A stretch of DNA of 54,277 nt from Candidatus Argoarchaeum ethanivorans (GCA_004193545.1 RPGO01000003.1:1-54277), one strand, 5' to 3'; positions 8,748 to 17,259 are shown, counted from the stretch's first letter. Program-made: numbers and translations. The notes: a model not told the origin generated them from the sequence alone.

Positions 8748-9590
8748 TTATCTGGTAGTTTCCTGTGCGTTTGAAGCTATAAACTCTCGTACAAGCTTTG
8801 CACCAAGAGATGCGGTATTAATATCAATTTCTGGAACAATCTCTACGATATCAAAGCCGATACAGCCTCCTGCAAATCTCCGGAGTATTTCTCTGACATC
8901 TCTTGGTGTTATTCCAAAAGGCTCAGGTGTCCCGGTTCCTGGTGCATAGGCTGGATCAATGGCATCCATGTCAAGTGAGATGTAGACTTTTTCATGTCCG
9001 GTGCACTTTTCAACTTCCCTGATCACGTGGTCAATACCTTTTTCAAGTACATCATCTGCTGACAAATAACAAAGACCGTGCTGTTCTGCAAAGGCATATT
9101 CCTCTTTTGTACCACTTCTAATCCCGATCTGCACAATATTATCTGTCACATCTTCAAATAAGCGGCGAGTTATGCAGGCATGAGAGTATTTTTCACCTTC
9201 GTATTCACTTCGTAAGTCAAAATGAGCATCGATGATGATAATTCCACTGGGTTTGCATTGTCTGGCTGCAGGAAGAGTAAGAGAATGCTCGCCTCCGAGC
9301 ATGATCGGAATCTTGCCATCGGCTGCACATCTTGTAACAACAGATTCCACAGAAAAGAGAGCACTGTGAACCGTACCCCCGGTGTTTATATCCAGTGCAT
9401 CGTGAATTTTCAGGTTTGCAAGATCAATGCCAGTGTGCGGATTGTAGGTTTCAAAATTATAGGATTCGTTTCTTATAGCCCCTGGTGCTTTAGCACTTCC
9501 ACATCGAAACGAAGAGGTTTTATCAAAAGGGGCTCCAAAAACCACATAATCAGCATCTTCATAACTGGACTCTGCATCCGCAAAAAGCAT
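8748..9590 (-). CDS. speB: Agmatinase (agmatine ureohydrolase)
   Basis: This 280-aa ureohydrolase converts agmatine to putrescine and urea. Mn-binding motifs are complete: GGEHSLT (His), IIDAHFDLR (DxHxD) and SLDMDAIDPAYAPGTGTPEP (DxD). The N-terminal YVVFGAPFDKTSSFRCG matches archaeal agmatinases. It begins 18 nt after aIF5A and precedes the MTA phosphorylase. Putrescine feeds spermidine, the donor for deoxyhypusine on aIF5A. Confidence 0.95.
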   Translation of the reverse strand: MLFADAESSYEDADYVVFGAPFDKTSSFRCGSAKAPGAIRNESYNFETYNPHTGIDLANLKIHDALDINTGGTVHSALFSVESVVTRCAADGKIPIMLGGEHSLTLPAARQCKPSGIIIIDAHFDLRSEYEGEKYSHACITRRLFEDVTDNIVQIGIRSGTKEEYAFAEQHGLCYLSADDVLEKGIDHVIREVEKCTGHEKVYISLDMDAIDPAYAPGTGTPEPFGITPRDVREILRRFAGGCIGFDIVEIVPEIDINTASLGAKLVREFIASNAQETTR

Positions 9591-9608
9591 GCTTGGGGAT
9601 TTGTGCAG

Positions 9609-9995
9609 TTATGTTCTTACGTCAAACTTGATTTTTCCCATGGATGTGATATAGACGATTTCCTCGCCCTCTTTGATTTTCTCTTTCAACTCATCCGGGA
9701 TTGTCATATCAAAATTAGAGAAATCTTCAAGATCCATAATCTGGGCTACATTATTACTAATAGATAATACCTGTCCGCTTTTGCGCTCAACAATAGGCAC
9801 GTAAATCTTTGTTGTGACTGGTGCAACGATGGAACGCTTTTGACGGTCAAAAATACCAATTGCATCAATACGAGCCTTCGCAGAACCGTGTTTTCCTGTT
9901 TTAGAATGAGATAGACTCTTGATGACACAAGGTTCATCATCAACAAGTACGTAACGTCCCTCTTTTAATGTTCGAACTTCGGTTAGATCCTTCAT
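9609..9995 (-). CDS. eif5a: Translation factor aIF5A (hypusine-containing)
   Basis: The 128-aa protein starts MKDLTEVRTLKEGRYVLVDD. The modification loop SKTGKHGSAKAR places the (deoxy)hypusine lysine at residue 35. It aids peptide-bond formation at difficult sequences such as polyproline. The start at 9995 has GGAG about 8 nt upstream and agrees with homologues; an upstream in-frame extension to 10043 would read through the promoter region. First gene of its operon. Confidence 0.96.
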   Translation of the reverse strand: MKDLTEVRTLKEGRYVLVDDEPCVIKSLSHSKTGKHGSAKARIDAIGIFDRQKRSIVAPVTTKIYVPIVERKSGQVLSISNNVAQIMDLEDFSNFDMTIPDELKEKIKEGEEIVYITSMGKIKFDVRT

Positions 9996-10050
9996 ATAAA
10001 AATCTCCAGTGTTGATCGCACTATTGTAAAATAACAATAGCATTAATGAT

Positions 10051-10074
10051 ATTTAAAACATCGTTTATATAAAC
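10051..10074 (-). promoter_or_regulatory. Putative TATA region for aIF5A operon
   Basis: On the minus strand TTTTAAAT (10051-10058) and the palindrome GTTTATATAAAC (10063-10074) are archaeal TATA-like. The first would place transcription start near 10027, about 30 nt before the aIF5A ATG. Confidence 0.5.
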
Positions 10075-10092
10075 AATCGTATTTGTATAGAA

Positions 10093-10176
10093 CTGTACAC
10101 TTCGTGTGCAGAGATAAATTAACAACTGCACAACTTCGTTGTACAGAAAATAACTCTTGATTGCATAGCAATCAAG
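10093..10176. repeat. REP-like palindrome cluster (site 3)
   Basis: Three hairpins: CTGTACAC/GTGTGCAG (10093-10111), CTGCACAAC/GTTGTACAG (10126-10146), both with loop TTC, and CTTGATTGC/GCAATCAAG with loop ATA (10156-10176). They lie between the divergent aIF5A and ncsA genes. Confidence 0.85.
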
Positions 10177-10226
10177 TTGCGAAACAATCAAGGTACCATC
10201 AAGATACAATTAAGGGATGACAGCGT

Positions 10227-11129
10227 ATGAAATGCGATAAATGCAATCGTGAAGCAGTAATATTCCAGAAGTACTCAAGTGCGCATCTCTGCAAAGACCA
10301 TTTTATAGAAGACGTGGAACGCAAAATCAAACGAGACATACGAAAATACAGAATGGTTGAAAAAGGAGATACTATAGCAATAGCACTATCTGGCGGTAAG
10401 GACAGTAGTGCACTGTTATACATATTACACAAGTTATTCAACAATCGACAAGATATCCACCTTGTAGCTATCAGCATCGATGAAGGCATACATGGATATC
10501 GCGACAAGACATTAAAACGAGCACGAGCTCTCACAGAAAAACTTGAGGTGCCACACGTCATTAAAAGCTTTGAGGATGCGTTTGGTGATTCTCTTGATGA
10601 TCTGCTAACAGGTGGAAAAGCATGTTCTGTTTGTGGGGTACTTCGAAAAAACCTCTTAAACAAGACGGCAAGAGAAAACTGTGCGACAAAACTTGGGTTG
10701 GGACACAACCTTGACGATGAAACACAGACCATACTGATGAACTACTTGCGTGCAGATATTGACCGGATGATGCGAATGATACCAAATAACCGACAGACTG
10801 GACTGGTGCCGCGAATAAAACCACTTAGAAGCATACCAGAAAAAGAAATCGCTCTTTACACCTACCTGCACGACTCGCCTCTTGATGTCGATAGATGTCC
10901 ATACGCACCAGATGCCCTACGAAACGATGTGCGTAGTTTATTAAACGACTATGAAACAGCCCACCCCGGGACGAAATATGCCTTACTCAAAGGATTTGAA
11001 AAAATAATAGAGAGCCTTAAGCAAACACACACAATAACACCAGTAAAAAAATGTACGGAGTGTGGTGAGCCTTCGGGAAGGAGCAACATCTGCAAAACCT
11101 GCCAGTTACTTAAGAAGCCGTCAAATTAG
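10227..11129 (+). CDS. ncsA: tRNA 2-thiolation protein, TtuA/NcsA/Ncs6 family
   Basis: This 300-aa PP-loop ATPase adenylates and thiolates tRNA uridines. It has an N-terminal zinc knuckle (CDKC at 3-6 with HLCKDH), the PP-loop SGGKDS at residues 55-60, the CSVCG pair, GHNLDDETQT and a C-terminal CTECG...CKTC zinc ribbon. The five Cys positions expected for the Fe-S-dependent TtuA/NcsA group are present. Whether it acts on U34 (NcsA) or U54 (TtuA) cannot be decided from the sequence. It is transcribed alone, divergent from aIF5A. Confidence 0.92.
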   Translation: MKCDKCNREAVIFQKYSSAHLCKDHFIEDVERKIKRDIRKYRMVEKGDTIAIALSGGKDSSALLYILHKLFNNRQDIHLVAISIDEGIHGYRDKTLKRARALTEKLEVPHVIKSFEDAFGDSLDDLLTGGKACSVCGVLRKNLLNKTARENCATKLGLGHNLDDETQTILMNYLRADIDRMMRMIPNNRQTGLVPRIKPLRSIPEKEIALYTYLHDSPLDVDRCPYAPDALRNDVRSLLNDYETAHPGTKYALLKGFEKIIESLKQTHTITPVKKCTECGEPSGRSNICKTCQLLKKPSN

Positions 11130-11432
11130 CTTTTTGGCTTAAGAGTCTATCTTTTTTTGAAAACTGTCATGCCATCTGCTGTTGACACTGTTTTGAAGTT
11201 ATTGTTGATTTGAGTCTTGCGGACGCTGCCCAGTGTTTGAATACGAGAGATCCTGAAGTTTCAGCTGCAACACCACATAATGTAATATCTCCATCTTGAT
11301 GATAATTTTATATATCGCCACATTCATAATTGGATGTGTGGTTGAGATGATGCGATCGCAGAGAGGGATAAGCAAACATGAGTTGGGGTATACCAAAGTT
11401 ATGCGAAACGACATTACAAAGGAGAGAGTAAA
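11130..11432. other. Intergenic region without a gene
   Basis: AT-rich spacer with a TATA-like TTTTATATAT near 11305-11315 and an imperfect inverted repeat CCACAT...ATGTGTGG around 11318-11341. These could form the promoter region of the next gene. No coding potential. Confidence 0.55.
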
Positions 11433-12098
11433 ATGAAATGTCCTCATTGTGCAGTGGAAATTCATGCAAAAGTCATATGGATACCTCTTGAATATGATTC
11501 TGAAGGTCAGTGGGCTATTGAAAAATATTTGTGCCCAAACCCTGATTGTAATAAGATGATTTTTTATTTGGCGATGGGAAGTTATGGAGTTGATTCTCAT
11601 GGCAGTATATGTTTTTATGAAATACAAAAGCGTTTTTTAGTTAATCCCAAGGGCTCAAATCGTCCTCCTGTACCTCCTCAAGTCCCCCAAAAATTAGCCA
11701 ATGACTATGTGGAAGCATGTATAGTATTACCTGATAGCCCTAAGGCAAGCGCAGCCTTAAGTCGTCGTTGTCTTCAAAACGTATTAAGGGAAGTAGCTAA
11801 GGTTAAACCCGGAAATCTTGCGAAAGAAATCCAAGAGGTTATAGATAGTAAGACTTTGCCTTCCTATCTTGTTGAAGTAATTGACGCAGTGCGAAATATT
11901 GGCAATTTTGCCGCTCACCCTTTTAAAAGCGAAAAAAGTGGTGAAATTTTGCCTGTTGAACCAACGGAGGCGGAATGGAACTTAGACGTTCTTGAAGCTC
12001 TCTTTGACTTTTACTTTGTCCAGCATGATGTCGTAAGAAAGAAGAGAGCTGCTCTGGACCTGAAGCTAAAAGAGGTAGGAAAGAAGCCAATGAAATGA
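11433..12098 (+). CDS. DUF4145 domain protein with N-terminal zinc site
   Basis: The 221-aa protein has CPHC (3-6) and CPNPDC near residue 32, a probable zinc knuckle. Next comes the helical DUF4145 region (SPKASAALSRRCLQNVLREV, then EVIDAVRNIGNFAAHPF). DUF4145 proteins are often found in phage-defence and restriction-linked islands, but the function is unproven. The start is well supported by AAAGGAGAGAG. It stands alone and its flanks show no mobile element, so a defence role is only a possibility. Confidence 0.85.
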   Translation: MKCPHCAVEIHAKVIWIPLEYDSEGQWAIEKYLCPNPDCNKMIFYLAMGSYGVDSHGSICFYEIQKRFLVNPKGSNRPPVPPQVPQKLANDYVEACIVLPDSPKASAALSRRCLQNVLREVAKVKPGNLAKEIQEVIDSKTLPSYLVEVIDAVRNIGNFAAHPFKSEKSGEILPVEPTEAEWNLDVLEALFDFYFVQHDVVRKKRAALDLKLKEVGKKPMK

Positions 12099-12122
12099 TG
12101 TAGTATAATCTCCATACATTTT

Positions 12123-14045
12123 TTATAATTCTATCACTTCTCCACTTCTTTTATAGGTGCTTATGCCATCTGGCAGTTGTTCTTTGAATTTTTTTGATTT
12201 TAGGGTTTCTATTATTGCCTGTGCCTGTGGTGTTTTCAGGAATTGTTTTGTCACAAGAAAGTCGTATTCTTCATCTGCTATCTTGCTAAAGTAAAGCTTG
12301 TTTAAGGTTGCTACTGGTTTTATGCCGATACCAGCATCTGCTTTTCCAAGTTTTACTGCTGAGGCTACTGCACTGTGAGTTTTAGCCTCGCTGTAGTACC
12401 CCGGCATCATGCTGGTAAGGTCTTTAAAGCTGGTGTGCCTTTTCTCTGCTATTCGCTTGATCAATAAGTCTGTAAGGATGCGAGTGCCTGAGCCAGTGTT
12501 TCTGTTTATTATAGTTTTGCCGATGAGGTCTTCGACCACAGTAATGTTTTTATCCCGTGCAATGATTCCCTGTTCGCGCAGGTAGCCCTTGATCAGTGCT
12601 GCATTTTTGATATTATATTTCTCAAGATATGATATATTGTAGTTCCCGTTTTCATCAAGCAGATGGATACCTGCAATGTCAGCGTGGTTGTGTTTTATAG
12701 CCATGACACCTCCTGTCGAACCAGTGTTGATAATTCGCATCGTGTAAGGTATCAGGTCCTCTACGATGTCTACACCAAGGCAGTGGCTGCCGATGAATAA
12801 TATTTCAGGTGTGTTGATTTCTCCAAATAGTGTTACTTCTACTGGTGTTCCTGCCTCGATAATCTCGGTTGTGGAGGGTACGTGAATAAAACCATCTGCA
12901 TAAGCAAGAGTTGTGATAGCACCTGATCCTTTGTCAGCAGGGTACGCATGGTCTCTTGTGACACTTACATGCAGTAACTGTTCTTTTCCACTGGTGTGTA
13001 TGTCTACTGCAAGCGTTGAATCCTTTGTGTATTTTTTATGCTGGTGGGAAAGAATGGTGCGAATTTTTGGAGCTATAAACTCGTTAAAGATGGTAAGGGC
13101 TGATGTCGGGTAGCCAGGAAGTCCAATTACAGGTGTGTTATCGATGATGCCAAATATTGCAGGTTTCCCGGGTTTTATGTTTATGCCATGCAAGAGTAGT
13201 GTGCCGCATTCTGCAATTATCTGGTACATGATGTCGCTACTTCCAGCTGAGGTACTGCCTGATGTAAGCACAAGATCGCACTCGTCTACTGCCTGCTGGA
13301 GGATTTTTGTCATTGCCTGTCTATTGTCTGGTACGATGCCGTAGATTTTATGTACAGCTCCGCACTCATTAATGGCTGCTGCAAGGGCATAAGTGTTGGT
13401 ATCATAGATGTGAGCCACTGGTAGTGTTTCACCTGGTGGTGTGAGTTCATTTCCAGTGGAAATTATGCCCACTCTTAATGTTTTCACCGAAACTCTTTTT
13501 TGTCCGATGGCTGCAAGCACACCAATTTCGCGGGGCGTGAGTATAGTGCCAGCTTTTAACACTCGCTCTCCTATCATCATGTCTGCACCCGCATGCATCG
13601 TATTTTCGTTAATAGAGACTGGTTTTTTGATCAGAATCGTATCGCTGCTTGTTTCTGTAATATTGTTACTTTGTTCTGTATTTTCTACCATCACCACAGC
13701 ATCAGCGCCTTTTGGCAGAAGTGCACCTGTTGCTACTTCAATTGTTTGCCCGCTTACGATTTCAGTTTTAGGCATCTTCCCGGGATGGATGCTGTCGATT
13801 AGCTGGAGTGATACTGCCCTGTCCTCTCGTGCACGATAAGTATCGGTCGCCTGCACTGCATAGCCATCCATGCTTGATCGATCAAAAGGCGGTACATCAA
13901 CACCGGTTGTGATGTTTTCTGACAATGTGCGTCCACAAGCCTGCTCGATAGGGATTATGGTGGTTGTGGTCTTTAGTGTTAGTGCTGTTATTATCTCTCT
14001 TGCTTTATCTGCCGATAGCAGTTTTCTGAATTCTTTCCGACTCAT
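12123..14045 (-). CDS. moeA: MoeA molybdopterin molybdotransferase fused to a PBP-type substrate-binding domain
   Basis: Residues 1 to about 405 form a full MoeA: PFDRSSMDGYAVQ, a GALLPKGADAVVMVE stretch, STGNEL, and GLPGYPTSAL. MoeA inserts molybdate or tungstate into the adenylated pterin cofactor. Residues from about 415 to 640 are a periplasmic-binding-protein-like domain (LFIGSHCLGVDIVEDLIPYT, TGSGTRILTDLLIKR, DAGIGIKP), a fusion known from archaea and clostridia and thought to sense oxyanions. The start and first codons lie in a sequence that is duplicated upstream. Confidence 0.94.
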   Translation of the reverse strand: MSRKEFRKLLSADKAREIITALTLKTTTTIIPIEQACGRTLSENITTGVDVPPFDRSSMDGYAVQATDTYRAREDRAVSLQLIDSIHPGKMPKTEIVSGQTIEVATGALLPKGADAVVMVENTEQSNNITETSSDTILIKKPVSINENTMHAGADMMIGERVLKAGTILTPREIGVLAAIGQKRVSVKTLRVGIISTGNELTPPGETLPVAHIYDTNTYALAAAINECGAVHKIYGIVPDNRQAMTKILQQAVDECDLVLTSGSTSAGSSDIMYQIIAECGTLLLHGINIKPGKPAIFGIIDNTPVIGLPGYPTSALTIFNEFIAPKIRTILSHQHKKYTKDSTLAVDIHTSGKEQLLHVSVTRDHAYPADKGSGAITTLAYADGFIHVPSTTEIIEAGTPVEVTLFGEINTPEILFIGSHCLGVDIVEDLIPYTMRIINTGSTGGVMAIKHNHADIAGIHLLDENGNYNISYLEKYNIKNAALIKGYLREQGIIARDKNITVVEDLIGKTIINRNTGSGTRILTDLLIKRIAEKRHTSFKDLTSMMPGYYSEAKTHSAVASAVKLGKADAGIGIKPVATLNKLYFSKIADEEYDFLVTKQFLKTPQAQAIIETLKSKKFKEQLPDGISTYKRSGEVIEL

Positions 14046-14161
14046 AATTACCTCATAATTACCTTATTATTCAATTGTAACTGTACAGAGACTCTCTGCA
14101 ACAGAATTTTGCAGCTTTTCGACTCATATTTACTCATATTTACCTCATTACTCAATGGTAA
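14038..14161. repeat. Direct duplication bracketing a degenerate REP-like hairpin (site 4)
   Basis: The ~42-nt segment 14038-14080, which includes the moeA start codon, recurs in diverged form at 14120-14161 (both begin CGACTCATA and end in CAAT..GTAA). Between them lies CTGCAA...TTGCAG (14096-14114), a weak member of the palindrome family. Confidence 0.65.
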
Positions 14162-14162
14162 A

Positions 14163-14171
14163 GTTTATACT
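14163..14171 (+). promoter_or_regulatory. Putative TATA box of hisG
   Basis: GTTTATACT lies 32-40 nt upstream of the hisG ATG and is followed by TTTCCTAC. The same GTTTATACTTTCC core occurs inside the two 47-bp promoter-like repeats (4.03 and 32.4 kb). Confidence 0.5.
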
Positions 14172-14202
14172 TTCCTACATAGTAAGTTGGTGACGAAGAA
14201 TC

Positions 14203-15075
14203 ATGCTAAACCTTGTACTGCCAAAAGGAAGTCTTGAAGAACAAACACTCATGTTATTCAAACAAGCAGACCTTGAAATTAAGAAAACTGCAAGAGATTA
14301 CAACCCAACAATAGACGATCCAAGAATTGATAAAATCAAGATACTTCGTCCACAAGAAATACCCAAATACATCGAGGAAGGTTACTTTGATATTGGCATT
14401 TCTGGCAGAGACTGGGTTGTTGAATCAAACTCAGATGTGGTAGAAGTAGCAGACCTTCCATATAGTAAAAGGGGAAGCGGAAAAGTAAAAATTGTAGTTG
14501 CAACACCTATCGAAAAACACATCAACTCTGCAGGTGACATCAAACCGTACAGCAGGGTAGCAACCGAGTACCCAAACATTACCAGAGCATACTTTGACAA
14601 ACTTGGCATACCTGTTAAAACCTACTTTTCTTATGGAGCCACAGAAGCCAAGGTGCCGGAAATTATGGACATAATAATCGATGTTACAGAGACCGGTTCA
14701 ACCTTGCGAAGGAATGGGCTTAAAATCATAGATGTAATCATGGAATCCAATAGCAAACTCTTAGCCAACAAGGAGTGCTGGGAAGATGCAGAAAAACGAA
14801 GAGCCATTGAACAGCTAAAAACACTTCTGCTTTCGGTGATAGAAGCAAGAGGCAAAGTGCTCCTTGATATGAACGTGATAGAAGACAAACTCGAAGATCT
14901 CATACAAATTCTTCCTGCACTCAAAAAACCTACCATATCCAAACTATATCAATCAGATTACTATGCAATAGAAACTGTTGTAAGTAAGAGCGAGGTTAAC
15001 ATACTCATACCAATGCTTAAAGAAAAGGGAGCAGAAGACATACTTGAACTTAATATCTCAAAGATAGTCCATTAA
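14203..15075 (+). CDS. hisG: ATP phosphoribosyltransferase, long form
   Basis: The 290-aa enzyme catalyses the first step of histidine synthesis, joining ATP and PRPP. The N-terminus LVLPKGSLEEQTL, GISGRDWVVE, and the PRPP-loop region IIDVTETGSTLRRNGLKII are diagnostic. The final ~75 residues form the PII-like regulatory domain that gives histidine feedback inhibition, so HisZ is not needed. HisD lies about 6 kb away in the opposite orientation, so the his genes are dispersed. Confidence 0.96.
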   Translation: MLNLVLPKGSLEEQTLMLFKQADLEIKKTARDYNPTIDDPRIDKIKILRPQEIPKYIEEGYFDIGISGRDWVVESNSDVVEVADLPYSKRGSGKVKIVVATPIEKHINSAGDIKPYSRVATEYPNITRAYFDKLGIPVKTYFSYGATEAKVPEIMDIIIDVTETGSTLRRNGLKIIDVIMESNSKLLANKECWEDAEKRRAIEQLKTLLLSVIEARGKVLLDMNVIEDKLEDLIQILPALKKPTISKLYQSDYYAIETVVSKSEVNILIPMLKEKGAEDILELNISKIVH

Positions 15076-15117
15076 CAATTGGGTTGGGCGACGTGCCTTA
15101 ACATTGGAGGTGAAAAT

Positions 15118-15234
15118 ATGTATGGAAAAATAAAAGAAGAGATAAAACAGTCTTATTATCAGCAAAATTTCAGCAATGATGGACAAAGGTTTGTTGCATG
15201 GTATTTGAAAAACATCCGAAGAATCGGCAAGTGA
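15118..15234 (+). pseudogene. N-terminal fragment of an AIPR-like defence protein
   Basis: A 38-codon ORF with a good ribosome site (GGAGGTGA) reads IKQSYYQQNFSNDGQRFVAW. This resembles the start of AIPR-family (abortive infection) proteins, where NDGQRFVAWYL is conserved. The ORF stops at 15234 and the rest is absent. I infer a truncated remnant. The family call rests on a short segment. Confidence 0.5.
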
Positions 15235-15289
15235 ACGGCCCACTCCAGGTAAAATCTTTAGCCCACGGAATTGGATAAAAACAAAATCC

Positions 15290-15538
15290 TGCCTGAGTAA
15301 AATCAAAACATCTGTGAGAAGGCGGGTATAAAAAAAGAGAGTGAGCGTTCATAGTTTATGGCACAGTTTTGTCACTCATTTATTGGAAAGTGGTGTGGAT
15401 TTGAGGTATATTCAGGAATTACTGGGACATAAAAGCAGCAAAACTACCGAAATTTATACGCACGTGAGTTCCAAAAACTTAAGCAGAATCAAAAGCTCGC
15501 TGGACAACTTAGGATTAAAATCAAAAAAGAGGGTATAA
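15290..15538 (+). pseudogene. Tyrosine recombinase, C-terminal remnant
   Basis: The frame at 15341-15538 encodes the last ~65 residues of a Xer/integrase-type recombinase, including [20 protein letters not shown] and the nucleophile motif EIYTHVS (Tyr). The upstream match EKAGIKK (from about 15315) lies in another frame, joined through the A-run 15329-15335. The conserved HSLRHSF box reads HSLWHSF, so its catalytic Arg is Trp. Truncation, frameshift and this change all argue that it is inactive. It is immediately followed by the palindromic region and the TPR gene. Confidence 0.8.
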
Positions 15539-15571
15539 AAATATGATAGGTAAGTTAGGTTATAGGTATGT

Positions 15572-15634
15572 ATATCCAAACCAAGTTCGCATATACTCAC
15601 AAATCGGAACAATATCCGAACCCTGTTCGGATAT
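15572..15634. repeat. Two tandem 23-bp palindromes, 40-bp period
   Basis: Copies at 15572-15594 and 15612-15634 share ATATCC.AACC and GTTCG.ATAT. The second is a perfect 10-bp inverted repeat (ATATCCGAAC/GTTCGGATAT). The first differs at a few positions. They lie between the recombinase remnant and the TPR gene. Confidence 0.75.
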
Positions 15635-15640
15635 AAACAT

Positions 15641-15655
15641 GTTATATGCAATACC
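15641..15655 (+). other. Candidate recombination core, attI-like
   Basis: GTTATATGCAATACC matches 12 of 15 positions of GTTATACACAATGCC at the 3' end of the folded repeat near 17.25 kb. It sits at the 5' boundary of the TPR unit. Its meaning as an insertion site is inferred. Confidence 0.4.
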
Positions 15656-15721
15656 GCGCCTAAAAAGGGTTGATCTTGTGAAAAAGCTGACTACGAAGTG
15701 AGAGAACTCAGAGAGAATAGC

Positions 15722-17086
15722 ATGACTGCAAAGGAATGGTTTAACAAAGGTGTTGCCCTTGGTGAGCTTGAGAGATATGAAGAGGAGATAAAGGCTTACG
15801 ATAAAGCCATCGAGATAAATCCACAATATGCCGAAGCATGGTTTAACAAAGGTGTTGCCCTTGGTGAGCTTGAGAGATATGAAGAGGCGATAGAGGCTTA
15901 CGATAAAGCCATCGAGATAAATCCACACTATGACGCCTGGGTTAACAAAGGTGTTGCCCTTGGTGAGCGTGAGAGACCTGAAGAAGCGATAGAGGCTTTC
16001 GAGAAAGCCATCGAGATAAATCCACAATATGACAAAGCATGGTCTAACAAAGGTGTTGCCCTTGGTGAGCTTGAGAGATATGAAGAGGAGATAAAGGCTT
16101 ACGATAAAGCCATCGAGATAAATCCACAATATGACAAAGCATGGTCTAACAAAGGTGTTGCCCTTGGTGAGCTTGAGAGATATGAAGAGGCGATAGAGGC
16201 TTACGATAAAGCCATCGAGATAAATCCACAGGACGCTTTAGCTTACAGCAACTTAGGAGAACTTCTCTTTAATCTTGGAGATCTTAACAGTGCTCGTAAA
16301 AAGGTTGAAGATGCACTTAGCATAGATGAAAAACTTGTTTCTGCTTTAAGTCTACAAGGCAGAATTAAGATCGAAGAGAAAAAATATAATGATGCAAGCG
16401 AATTCTTTAAGAGAGCAATTTCTTTGGATGTAGGTAATCCATTGCTTCTTCTGTGGGATGCTTATGCTAACTATCTTAAGACAGAATTTTCTTTAGGCTC
16501 AAAAGGTGAAAAATACCAGGAAGAGGTAATTTCAATTATAAGAAGCCTGGAAAAGGTGGATAAATTATCTAAGAAACATGGAAAAGGGATAAGGCCGTAT
16601 GTCCTGTATTTTTTAGGATGCTTCTACTTTAAGAGCAAGGATATCTTTGCAGCAAAAGAAAAACTTGAAGAGTGTATCAGGTTAAAATCAAAATCTTCAA
16701 TAAAGACATCCGCCCGTGAATTGCTCGGCAATATCTGGAACTATCAAATTAGACCACCCTGGTGGCGCTGGTGGTTAAACTCGCCTTTCTATCGCTGGCA
16801 TAAGAGAATTGGATTTATCATTCTTTCACTGTCTATTTTTGCATTATTATTGCTTCACCCATTTATTTCTGGGTGGTTTCCCTCTCTCCAAGTAAACTGG
16901 AGCCTGTATGTATTTCTTATTGCACTTTTGGTCGCTATCCTCATCTCACCAAATATAGAACGCATCAGGGCGAAGGATATCGAAGTAAGATTGCATTCTC
17001 CTCCTCCCCCCGGGCCTGTTCTATCTCCTTTGGTAATGGAAGAAAGAATAAAGGAGATGGGGGAAAGATATTCAGAATTAAAATAA
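15722..17086 (+). CDS. TPR-repeat protein with C-terminal membrane anchor
   Basis: About 454 aa. Residues ~5-175 hold five almost identical tetratricopeptide repeats (NKGVALGELERYEEAIEAYD and KAIEINP), encoded by nearly identical ~102-bp DNA units. One unit lacks a codon (33 aa, INPHYDAW). Less regular TPR-like helices follow to ~residue 340. Then comes an aromatic-rich stretch (RPPWWRWWLNSPF) and two hydrophobic segments (FIILSLSIFALLLL and VFLIALLVAILI), and a short cytoplasmic tail. It is probably a membrane-tethered protein-interaction scaffold. The ATG at 15722 is preferred; a GTG at 15698 is possible. It forms the first cargo unit of the island. Confidence 0.8.
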   Translation: MTAKEWFNKGVALGELERYEEEIKAYDKAIEINPQYAEAWFNKGVALGELERYEEAIEAYDKAIEINPHYDAWVNKGVALGERERPEEAIEAFEKAIEINPQYDKAWSNKGVALGELERYEEEIKAYDKAIEINPQYDKAWSNKGVALGELERYEEAIEAYDKAIEINPQDALAYSNLGELLFNLGDLNSARKKVEDALSIDEKLVSALSLQGRIKIEEKKYNDASEFFKRAISLDVGNPLLLLWDAYANYLKTEFSLGSKGEKYQEEVISIIRSLEKVDKLSKKHGKGIRPYVLYFLGCFYFKSKDIFAAKEKLEECIRLKSKSSIKTSARELLGNIWNYQIRPPWWRWWLNSPFYRWHKRIGFIILSLSIFALLLLHPFISGWFPSLQVNWSLYVFLIALLVAILISPNIERIRAKDIEVRLHSPPPPGPVLSPLVMEERIKEMGERYSELK

Positions 17087-17168
17087 CTAAGCTGAAAAAC
17101 AACTTTAAACCACGTTTCTGAAATCAATAGTAGGGTAGAAAGAGTTGAAAGTTATTCTATTGGCACAG

Positions 17169-17259
17169 CACATAACAGCGGATAAAAGGGAAATCACAGA
17201 TTTCCCCAAATTGCCTTCGTAAAAACTTCTTTTATCCTCAAAACGTTATACACAATGCC
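17169..17259 (+). repeat. Folded repeat A, attC-like
   Basis: Layered inverted repeats: outer ATAAC (17172-17176) with GTTAT (17245-17249), then GGATAAAAG (17180-17188) with CTTTTATCC (17229-17237). Inside lie two hairpins, GGAAATC/GATTTCC (17189-17205) and TTGC/GTAA (17211-17222). It ends in GTTATACACAATG. The layout (short outer box, asymmetric spacer, longer stem, terminal structure) is that of an integron attC site. It starts 82 nt after the TPR stop. Confidence 0.6.

Noticed and set aside
15560-16129. Long minus-strand open frame opposite the TPR repeats
   Set aside because: It is an antisense shadow created by the repetitive TPR codons and has no ribosome site.
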